A stretch of DNA of 64,000 nucleotides from Liolophura sinensis (lineage: Eukaryota > Mollusca > Polyplacophora > Chitonida > Chitonidae). The first letter of the stretch is position 1, and the number at the start of each line of letters is the position of its first letter. The notes below the pieces were generated by a model, which was given only the letters and a program-made list of their open reading frames with translations, had not been told where the DNA came from and searched no databases. The stretch covers positions 34,329,265 through 34,393,264 of the forward strand of contig NC_088303.1 in NCBI RefSeq assembly GCF_032854445.1, written 5' to 3'. Shown here one piece after another: positions 24,201 through 36,200 of the stretch. Both the position numbers and the translations under genes were made by a program.

Positions 24201-27200
24201 CACCTGCTGTAATCCCAGCATACAAAGCTGCAGGAAAAGAAATCATCAACCGCTTCTCACACAAACTTGGCCTGGAGCACTTTATTACTAACCATTCACT
24301 GGTTACATGTATGTAATAGCCAATTGCTGTGATCAAGTTTATACATTTATTTTTATAATCGGGTGTTTCAGTATATTGTTTGCACTCCATTTAATCTGAC
24401 ATCTATTCCATTTCTAACAGGATGCGGTGCAATTAAAGTCACATTGATTCATCCATCATATCTCTAACTAACCATCAGTATTGAGTTTGAAGTTTGACTG
24501 AACATTATTCAGATTTATTATTACCTTTGGTATTGCATATCTTTCAAGATCACTCAGTGCCAAAATGTGGCTGCTATATTGCCAATGTGCCATTAAACCA
24601 TAATCACATATTGAAGAACACTGACTCAGAAGTTGATGCGGAAATCAAATTATTCCTATTTGTTAAGACACATTCAGATGTATGTACTATCGTTTGAATT
24701 TTTTTGCATCATTTTATTAAAATTAAGTCTTTCGTATGTTGTAGGTACTTATCTGGTCATTCATATATTTTAATACTAAAATGAACTCTTTTTTTTTTTT
24801 TTCGGTGGTGTTATAGAAACTACAACTCGTCGTGGTGATTTACCTGGCCCCACCTGTGCGGCCAATCAATACCCATGCGTCGACGGCACCTGTATCCCAT
24901 CAGCCTACAGGTGTGATAATCAGCAGGACTGTCCTGACGGATCTGATGAGCTCAATTGCCCAACAGGTAATGTTACCTACATGCACTTGTGACTGTAGCA
25001 TAGCGCCCATCATATCTTGCAGAAGTGCAATATATGTGGCTCAGTGGCAAGGTGCTCAACCAACAACCACTTTTGCGTAAAGCAAGAGCATTTACTCACA
25101 AGCTCATTCATCTTTCGAAGCAGTGGAAAAGTCAGCCCATACTCATTCAGTATAATCTAGAAATACTCAATTTTCAATGTATGAAAGAGATTCCATACAA
25201 CTATTCTCTCAGGACTAAGGTGCTAAGCGCCCGTGTTTATGTTGTTGATGTTGTTTTTGTTGCCCAGCTCCCCCCAGCTGTAGGCCTGGAGAATTCCAGT
25301 GTGTGACAGGCGAGTGTATCTCCTCTTCCCAGGTCTGTGACAGGAACCCAGACTGTCTGGATGTCAGCGATGAGAGGAATTGTCGTAAGTTCTTTAATAA
25401 CAGTTTTTAAGCAGGAGTTGTTTTTTTGTTGAAAATGTGTCTGTAAATGCTTGAAAAACTGAAGATGATGGGGGGTCCAGGGAAAATTTTCATGTTTATC
25501 ATTGGATTTTTGGGAAAAATGATAATATTTTTCTAAAAGGTATTTATTTCGTTTTATGCCAGTGTCTTTTTCATTTAGGCTTTTAGGCCATTAAGTCTGA
25601 CACTGATTTATGAAACTGATACCAAATCCATACCAAATCCATCCAAACTGCCCTTGTAATATCTTTGATTCTGGTTCTTAAACAGCATTGGTTGAGCTTT
25701 TATGGAGATATTGTGTTGAATTTCTCATTAAATACTATCTACATTATATATACAGAGATGAGAATTTTCTGTGGGTCAGATCTTACCTTTTCCTGTGTGC
25801 AAAACAGCCTGAGCAGACGGAAGCAGGCCAAAGATTTGATCCAGTAACGGTGCTTTTCTACCTCCTTTTGTGCAAGACTTCTTTACCTTAGGACGCATAT
25901 CCCTCCATATCACCAGTATAATATATTTCAGGCTCTGTTGTTTGCATAACTAAGAAGCCTTTAATTGATGGGGCGCTGGGAATAGGGTGTATGCTGACCA
26001 TTTTACAACATCGACAACTTTTGCAACTTCCATTTATGTACTTTGGCATATCCGCTTTGCGGCAATGTGCAGTGGTAACTACACTTGCAAATTTTCTCAA
26101 CAAGAAACCCGAAAACAATGCTCTTTTTCGGAGATATGGAGGCAGGGTTTAAAATTTGCTTCAAGTGAGCATGGCTGGAAAAGACTCTATCACTCACTAC
26201 TGGTGCGTAGACTCTCACAGTTTTACTGGGATCTGACATTAGAAAAGTGAACTTGCCTAGCAAGGACATGTGCTCTCTCTGTTCTTATCTGATCAATTGA
26301 GATCATTTTCTGATGAGCAGAGGAACTGAGATAATTGTGGAACACATGCACACCCGAAAGCACATAGGTTAGTAGACCAAATACTACTTGTTATGTTGGC
26401 TGTGCTTTTTGCTTGTCTTTTGTTGGCTTTAATCTTACTGCCAAAGGTTGTCAGAACTAAATGTTTTATAACAACAACATCGTCAAAGTAAGTTAATCCA
26501 AAGTACGTGTAAATGATATGCTAATGTTTTAATTGTAAATGGATATTGCATTGAACCTTTTTTTGGTCAAATTTTTGTAGTCTGTTTTCCAGAAGGAAAT
26601 TTCAATGACTTTCTTCACACACTCTTCCAAACTGAACTACAAAATATGCCTTCTGAAATGCTCTTTCAGCGCATCTTACTATAATCCAAATGTTAAAAAT
26701 TTCAGACCAGCCAGGTGTGGGGAAACCCCTCTTCACTCTTACCCCTCCTCACTGGGGGTGCTCATTCGCTAACTGGCGGTGCTCGTTCGCTATCTCGTGG
26801 TGCTCGTTCGCTATCTTGCGGTGCTCAGTTGCGAACTCGAGGTGCTCATTCGCTATCTCGTGGTGCTCGTTCGCTATCTTGCGGTGCTCAGTTGCGAACT
26901 CGAGGTGCTCATTCGCTATCTCGTGGTGCTCGTTCGCTATCTTGCGGTGCTCAGTTGCGAACTCGAGGTGCTCGTTTGCTAACTCGTGGTGCTCGTTCGC
27001 TATCTCGAGGTGCTCGTTCGCTATCTTGTGGTGCTCGTTCGCTATCTTGCGGTGCTCAGTTGCGAATTCGAGGTGCTCGTTTGCTAACTCAAGGTCCTCA
27101 TTCGCTAGCTCGCGGTGCTTGTTCCATGGGACATATAAAACATTTTTAGACTTTTACGCCAATTACCATTCTCATCCCTGTATATATTGTTCATACATGA

Positions 27201-30200
27201 CTGATCTGTTCTTGTGCAAATTTCTCTCAATGCTCTGGAGATTTTCTTTACCCCTTAGGTATGAAATGTTTTTGCAGTCTGACCACAGTAATACTGGCCA
27301 TGCATATGTGAAGTTGATGCTGTACATGTAGCTGTGTAAAGGAAGCCCCATAATGCTAAACCCGGTCAGCTCGTACTTCTTGTGCGGTGACATTAGGTGA
27401 CATTAAGAGGCCTTAGACCCTCGTGTGGCTGATGCGGTATCTAACGATCAGTGAAGACAATTTGTCTTCCACCAATATAGTGTGCATATCTTCGTCAGTA
27501 ACTTGTTTGTCAGTAACTTGCTAAAGTCCATTGGTTTATCTCGGGCACTCATGAAACTGATGGCCATTTTAGAAGTGAATAATTCTCGAGTGGTGTAAAA
27601 CAACAATAAACCAATAAAGTGAAAATAGCATTTGTAGCTTACACAAGATTATTGTCATTTTGAAAGGTAATAGGTTTAACTTGTCAGCCCAGGAATGGTA
27701 TACAATTCCAACAAGTAGATTAAAAATAACATAACAGTCAAATAATGAATTAATACAATGGTAGGTACAAGTTGATCTTCTTGTGTGTTTAGCCCCAGTT
27801 GGCCCTGGCTGTGGACCAGACGAGTATAGGTGTTCTGATGGGAGCTGTATCCCTGTGCTGAATCGCTGTGACAGCAGGGCTGACTGTCCGGACGGTGGAG
27901 ATGAATTCAACTGCCGTAAGTACAACTATGTCTACCTGTCATGTCAGTTCACATTATCAAACAGCACTACATGAAACCAACATACATGCTGTAATACTGC
28001 TCAGCACAAGGTCTTGTATTGACGCCAGCATTTGAGGAAACTGGGACGCATTCGCAAATTTTTTAAACTTTCCAAGTTGTTAAAACCCAATTTTCATCAG
28101 CACCCATTTTTCGTGTTGAAATTTTGATCATTATTTATATTTTTTTAAATGCTTGACAACTCCATCATGGCACAGTTTACATGTATTTAAAGGTTTGTTT
28201 TCTACTTTTTAAAATATCACCCAAGCAGCCATTCCATTGTCATCTTAACAGATTTCCTAACACAAAAAAGAATAATAAATTTAATGTATTTTTATTTTAC
28301 AGTTTGGTATTTTTTTTATACTGACTATTACCAATTCCTTTGATTTCGTTGACAAATTATTTAGTTTTGAGTTTTACTAAAACAAACTTTTTTGTCAAGT
28401 TTAAAAAGTAATTCTTTTTATTTGGTGCATTTTATTGATGTCTTTTTGTCCTTGAACCCTGTTGTTTTATTACAGGATATATCTTGCTATTTGACTCTTC
28501 TGTCACTTTTACTTTTGTACTTTAGATCTATGTTCTGGTACTTTTTTGTTTTATATTGTTTATTTTGTGAAGATCTGAGTATTATGTGTAGTGAATGCAT
28601 GCTGTCTCTTGATTGGGGTTGATTTTCATAGTGTATTTTGTGTTTAGTTTTTTCCTTTTTTGTTAGTCATCAGTTGATAGCTATCACCATACACTTGTTC
28701 TGCATCTCTTGGGATATTTTCACTACTATGTACATACATTTGTGTGGCATGACGTCATCAGTAGTATGAATGTTTGCTGTAGTATATCATAGTTCAGCTT
28801 ATATATTTAGTGTGTGTCACCTGTTTGGCCTCTCTAATTCTCAGCCTAGAAAGTGTGTTGCAGTTTAGGTTTGAATATAGATATTTTCATTTGGTTGTAA
28901 GATTATTTTTTGGCTAGCTATAAAATTTCTCTAATTTTCCATGACCTCGAAAACTCCATTTTATGGTGGGAGTGGGGAATTGTTGGCTTTGCTAACAGTT
29001 TACATCACTATGTATTATGTTCTCTAGCTCTCACCCAGGAAGATGGGATGCACTTATATATAATCATGAGTGTGTAAAGTGATTATAATACCTGTATTGC
29101 AGTAACAATACAAGGATAAATGTGTGGTTTAATTTGTGTGGAAAGAATGGAGACTAAATGAAATATGGTTTCTCTGAGAAGCTTGGCTTTATAAACTGAT
29201 ATTTACAAAATTGGAATTTAATGCTTAAAATTTGCCATAATAATAACAGGTGTGGTTCAGCTTTCAATAGCAGTCAGGTTGAGGAGAGAATTGCACTATT
29301 AAAATTTAGTCTGGGTTTTCCTATTATGCATGTGTTTTCAGGAGATGGAGTGGAGCAATCACAAATAAAGCCAAACTTCACCTATAGACTAATCATGCTG
29401 CAAACAATGTAGCTTAAAGTGCTTTATACACTCATGTTCACAAACACCCCAGTCTAGAACATTTCATTCTCCAGCCCCTTAGGGGTAGGCTCCATAGAGT
29501 GCTCCTACATGAAACTGTACGTAGTTGTCCAGGTAGCTAGTGGAAAAAGAGTATTAAAATGTGAGAAATTTCTTCTCGCGGTAGTTCACATATTACTGTG
29601 CAATTTTTTTTTGCATCCGATAAAAAGGATAGGACGAGCAGCGTTCTATTCCTTCGTCAGAGATTACAATAGGATGCGGTGTTCAGCATAGCATGACAGT
29701 CCTTTTGTCCCGTCTCCTTTAGATGCATTTCATGTTGTTGCATTCCCCAAAGTGTTCTTGTGGTGTTGTAGAACAGGCATGCTCTCCCCAGTGTCACATA
29801 CCCTTCCCCAAGAAGCCCATTGTTATGAGGTCCCTCTCCAATCCCCAACCTAGCACAGTCTGTTTGGCTTTCCCTCCAACTAAACTGTAAAATTGACCAT
29901 GGCACAAGACTGTGATACTTCCAAAATCAACAGGAAAACAGCATCGTGATAACACAAGTTGTCCTAGTGAAGAAATGGTCAAGCACAGACAACTTGGCAT
30001 TGGCCCAGAACTTTAATAGCATAACACATGTAGACGCACATCTATCACCATTTTCTCCCAGAAATTGTGAAACTCTTTACAATTTGAAAACAGAATTAAA
30101 CATCATTGCCATATTATCTACAAGTCAACTTGTATGAACATCCAAATTTATTTTGGTTCGCTATCATCCATGTATTGTAACATAGACATTGGGTCTAATC

Positions 30201-33200
30201 AGGTGTTCTCTGTTCGCCATGTTTATAGGTGTCTGTGTCAAATGTGAGATTCCTCTACCCTACCAAGTGATAACCAAAAGAGTTGAAATACGATTATTGT
30301 TTATAAACTGGGCGTAAGTGTTTGTAGGCGGTCTTCCGGTGATCTCTATTATTAACTTCTCTCTGTTTCACTCTTTCCATTTTACCCCTCACTGTTGTGT
30401 GTTTCCCGCCGTTGTCCCCACACCACAGAGTCCCCTGTGTGTCGTCTTTCTGTGACCTCTAACTGTCCTCTGTTGAACACACAGGGCCGATCTGATTTCT
30501 TCAAGTACACCAATTGTTTTGTATTGCATGATCCCAATTTAGCTTCCGTTCCTTGTGGAAACAACGAGTTTAGATGTGAACGAGGGAAATGTATCGATGT
30601 GCGACTCCGCTGCGATGGCCGCGTTGACTGTCCTGAGAGCTCGGACGAACTCGATTGTAGTAAGTGGCAGAGGAAAAAGTTAAAGAGGAGGAGCATGTTG
30701 ATCTGGCCAGGTCCCACTGGTCAGGTCAGTCTGCGTATCAGCTGCACCTCACCATAACGTTTTTATCACCATCAATGTTTACTCTGCACAAGTTGACCTC
30801 TTGACCTCACTAAAATCACCTGTATATGTCCTCTTATATCACCCCTTTCACAGGTAATACATGTACCACAGTTATAATGATAATGGTCACTCCTCACCAT
30901 GTGTAACTAACTGCTAGCTCACCTTTGCATGGCTTCAGAGTGAAGCTGCATTTGTTTGGATGATTGTTTTGTCTGTTGGTCCGCAAGTATGGTTGTAAAT
31001 GAAAGTGAATCATGTGTGTATATATATTTGACATTGCGTGAGTCCATCATTGATATGCAGGCAGATGGTGTGATATGCAGTTATTTGTGTTATTAGTTTC
31101 TTTTGTTTTAACTTGAGTTTATGTGTAACTTTTCTCTCATTGTCAAACATTATCGTGTACATGTATTTTTACTCATGCACAGTGCATATGTTCATTATGA
31201 TTTCAGTTTATATTAAAAAAGTTATGTTTTGTTTAACAGTTTCTTGATATTTCTTAAATAGGTTGCAATTATGCGATTCATTGCATGCTTCTTTCTTGCT
31301 AATATGTATACATGCAATTGTAGATTAACATTTTCACCTCATCAAAGACAAGCATAGACAGTTATAATCATTCTCTATCTGCAAATACCAGGGATATGCA
31401 GCTATCTGCCTGCATATAGGTGATGACTCTACTCGGTTGGCATGTTGCTTTGCACTCGAATTCAGTCCATTTAATGGCAGGAGAATTTCCATGATTATTG
31501 GCAATGTATAAACAATTCTGTTATTAAAAAATGCCTCGGCTGTGTAAACGTGCCAGTTCCACCATTTCACCTTAATGCCGACACGTTGTGTAATCACTGT
31601 GGCTTCTTGGATGCATTTACAATTCCATATTATTTCAGAAACAAAAGTTATGGATAAATTTCTAACTTTATAGGCTTGTGTATTAATGAGAGGAATTCTG
31701 AAACAACAGGAGCGATGTTTACACACAAAAAAAAATACTACTAATAAATAAAATAATTTGAAAAATTAGCATATTGACCCCATCTACAGATTTCAAAAAC
31801 ATAATAAAACCAATGAGATTAACATTACTTATTTATTTGATTTGTTAAAACAATAATGCTCGCCACTGTCTTATAAGTGAAATATTCTGGAGTGTGGCGC
31901 AAAACAAATCAAATAAATAAGTAATGTTTCCGTAGAGCAAATGAATGATTGAATCTGAATGTGAAATGTATAAAACATTTATGCTTATTGACATTCCTGG
32001 AGTTTTGAGGATTACGTCTACAATCTAATTGCTTTTAAATAAATTGAAATATTCAATCAGAAGGTATCATTTAACCATTAGTCAGTTTCAACATGTAATT
32101 ACAATGTACTTTGTAAAGCTTTGTTTGGGGAGCAACAATAGGTGTTGATCAGAGTTTGCAAGAAGGTAATATTAAATTGAAAGTTAAGTGAAATGAGGTC
32201 TTGGAAAGAAGGAAATGGTTAAAATGAGAATGCATTAAAGTTGGTTCTTAACAAAGAAAAATAGGAAATTTAATAAGCAGTGAAGTCCAGTCTGATTTAA
32301 AAAAAAATGGCAAAGTTAAATATCCGTTGAAGTGAGATCAGAAATGAAAAAAATTTTGAAAACATTGCATAAACATATAACAAAGCAAGGTTATGCAATA
32401 AACATAGTGTAAGGTCTGAAATAAAAGAAAGTCATTTGGCAGGTATAATCTAACTGGAGCAATAATATCTGTATAATGTGCAGTGCCTTAAAATGCAGGT
32501 CAAATATTATCGTTCAAAATGCATTTAATGTAATTTATTTAATATCAGTGTAATAGCCAGTATGATATAAAGCTTCTTTCTTTCGGTCAATTGCTTCGTG
32601 AGATGGGTTTGCCACGGGCATATATTTGTGCCTTGGATATCATGGTGAAGTGTATTTGCTCCTCCCTGACTTGCCATGTACACTGGTTTTTCTGGCTTAC
32701 ACTGTATACAGCGTGTGTTTGCTCTGTTGCCTTGGCTAACCATATTACTGGCTTGGGCTGGCTGTGTTACTTTATACATGTAACAGTTGGCTGTTCACAG
32801 ACCTTTTTGATACACATTGCTTTCATCAACATGGAGAGAAATTTTTATCATGGGTATTCTGATTAATTAATAATTTTGATTAATAAAAACTTTGGTTTCA
32901 TATGGGATTCAAAATCACACTTTTAAAATATGAATGTAAGAAAAGTAATTTAACTCAAAGTTTGGCTCAGAAAATTCTTGTATTCTTTATAAATTGGAAT
33001 AAATTATTCTCTTTGTCAAAGATGCAGATCCTGAAGAAGTGAAATTTGTACAAACTTTGATTGTGTGTATAAAAGCCAAAAAAATCATTGAAAAGGATGA
33101 ATATTGTTATGATGGACACCAAATTTTATATGAATGTATGTAAGAACTTATTCTCAGTTAAAGTTTCGGAAATCTAAATTGATCATTAATACAACTATCT

Positions 33201-36200
33201 TAGCAATTCCAAGTAAGGCCCACCCATGAATAGGTACATGTTGAGGTAAAGTGTGTATGGCTTGATGTGGTATGGGTCTGTTTTGAATAAACCATATTGT
33301 CCACTCTATAGATTATTACTCTTCTGGTATTGTACATTAAACAGGGTTGTGTCATCTTCTTTATTGTTGGCTCTATGAATAACCTGAACTTTTTAATCAG
33401 TCCAAAATAACCTTTGTAATAACTGTTTGCTTTGCTCAAGGCAGATTTATATTGAGGTTAACAAGCTATTCTCTACCTTTTGCCATTGTATTTTTTTTTT
33501 TTTTTTTTAACAAGCCTTTGTTTTTTTATGAGTTAAGCTTTAATGTGGATTTGTGGAAATCTATATATATTTACATGTGTGTTTGTTTTTAAAAAATTAA
33601 TTTTGGGTGTTAATACTAGTTATAAATAGACCTTTTATAGTACGCACACACACACACACATGCACACGAGTTGTGTGCACATGTTGTTGTTTAGTGTGTG
33701 GTTATACTTTGGTATGTATAAGTGTAGCCGTTTCTAATTCATAGTGCATGCCCAGACTGATCTGAGCATTCATCTGATTTAAGAAGGGATCATTATAAAC
33801 AGCAGGCTTTTTATCAGCTGTCCAAATTCTGTTGTTGTATGAGTTATTCCCCTTGGGTTTACAGCGGCCTGCCTTGGGCGTGCTTTCCGTTGCGATAACG
33901 GTCAGTGTGTGGCTAGTGGTAGCAACTGTAATGGAGTGCGAGACTGTAACGATGGTTCGGATGAGGAGGGCTGTCGTAAGTGTTATCACTCAACTTTTAC
34001 AATTCTTTGGTTTCTGTTTCATTGACATTTGCATGCAGTTATACGCACATTTTTAAGCAGCATCTAAATGTAGTTATTCATACGAGTCCATGTGAGCTGT
34101 CATGAAATTACAGTATATCTCGTTTACAAATGGAAATGGGAGATTGTAGCTTGGAAAGCTGGTGCATGGTATCAGGTTTTGTTCATTGACAGAATGGTGG
34201 TGGAAGAATGTTGCCATTTATAACATTAAATTTGTTCATGTAATTATCATGTTGTTGTTACAATGCATTTTGTACTTTAAGTTAATACGATGCTTTGGAA
34301 AGCTGTAATTATTTTTGGTTCACTCCTCTATGGAAAGAACACAAGAGTTATGTTCGCACCTTGGCACATGGCTTGTCAGTTGTTTTACTACATACATTAG
34401 TGGAAGCAAATTGACACGAAGGCAAAATCCCAAGTACCACATGGCACAGTGAAACATGCAAGAAAAAGCTGCAAAGCATATTTTATTAATGTGCTTTGAA
34501 GTGTATTATAGAAATAGAAATAGAAATTTGACACATTTTTCACAGCAATCTTTTATCTTTCCATTTAGATTTTCCTTAATAAAACTGAATGTACATGTAC
34601 GTTGCTCCTTTTAATTTCTTTAAGGGTTGAGCATGATTAATGTTTGTAAATTATAATAATTAACTTTAATAATGTGTTACACACAGTAAAAAAAAGGAAT
34701 CACATTCTATATCAGTTATAATGCTTCCTTTAAACAAAGCATCTTGTACACATTACTATTTATTACAAATGTTTCATTTGTGTATATTTCTACAAAACGA
34801 GGCCTCCGTGGCTCAGTTGGTTAGAGCACTAGCGCAGTGTAATGACCCAGGAGCCTCTCACCAATGCGGTCACTGTGAGTTCAAGTCCAGCTCATGCTGG
34901 CTTCCTCTCCGGCCGTATGTGGGAAGGTCTGCCAGCAACCTGCGGATGGTCGTGGGTTTCCCCCGGGCTCTGCCCGGTTTCACCCACCATAATGCTGGCC
35001 GCCGTCGTATAAGTGAAACATTCTTGAGTACGGCGTAAAACACCAATCAAATAAATAAATAAAACATAACGGAACATGTTTTTTGTACACCACATCAGCA
35101 GTTGCATCTGTGTAATGTTAAAGTTTTATGGAAATTTTTGAAATAATTATTGATGTCCACTTGATGTGACAACAATGCTATGCAACAGCAAAGCATAGCA
35201 TCAAATGAACAGACTTATAAGTTGTCCTGTGGTAGACATTTTATTCAAGTGGAACATTTTAGTGATCTGGAAAACTGTGATAAATACAAAATATAAAGTC
35301 AAGTATATGCAAAAGTTGTCATGTGAACTTGCTGCTTGAGGAGTTGTTAGATTAGAATTAGTTATTAGCAGTTAGATTATGATTTATTTTCATTGTCTGA
35401 GGTTATGCATGCTGTTCACTGATTGAGCACCATTAACTGTTTGCTTTTGTTAGTCCCTGCCTCCTGCGTAGAAGGTCTCTATCGCTGTGATAATGGACAG
35501 TGCATTGACAACGCTGCTCGCTGCAACGGCATCGATGAGTGTGCTGATGGCTCTGACGAAAGAAACTGTCGTTGGTGTCCTTTTTTCCTCTGTTCTCATT
35601 TTGATCACTATATAGACACTGTTTTCTTTAAATTTTTTTTCACATTTACTATGTGATGTATATGGGTGTTGGCTCAAAGTTCTTTACCATTCATACGCAT
35701 TCTAAACTTACATATGTACATCTACTTGGGTATAGGATTCATAAGTCATAAGCTCAGATAACATTACAGGTAGCGGTTACATGTACAGTTTTGTTTTCAT
35801 CATACACGGGCAGGTGACTTCATCTTTCGATGCACAGTATTTGTATTTTTGATATTGGTGGCATTGGATTCCTCTTTAATTGAATTTTGTCCACTATATA
35901 ATCTTAAGAACCAGATAGTGGCTGATATATGTGTCTGGAATGAGCAATTTTTAGACCACATTATTTACCTTGTTGACTTTTGTCGGTCTCAGGTTGTCCT
36001 CCGGGAGACTTCCGTTGCCGTGATGGCACCTGCATTCCAGAAAGGGTCCGCTGTGACGCCATTCAAGATTGTGATGATGGATCAGATGAAGTCGATTGCG
36101 GTAAGTCAAACAGTTCGCCAAGCGGTTTTTTAAATGGCGTGCCAAGCAGTGTGCCAAACAGTGTATCAAACAGCGTGCCAAACAGTGTACCAGACGGTGT

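Larger units (their letters stand above)
25385..27792 (+). other. Intron between LDLa 2 and 3
   Basis: About 2.4 kb. Holds the 21-bp minisatellite at 26757-27120 and a possible SINE tail at 27555-27618. The long open frames over the minisatellite are artefacts of a unit divisible by three. Confidence 0.75.

Noticed and set aside
26690-27331. 213-codon open frame (and overlapping 144- and 67-codon frames)
   Set aside because: All arise from the stop-free 21-bp minisatellite; no domain and no splice context.
34801-34890. tRNA gene
   Set aside because: A- and B-like boxes are too far apart, no cloverleaf can be drawn, and the sequence continues into a dispersed SINE body.
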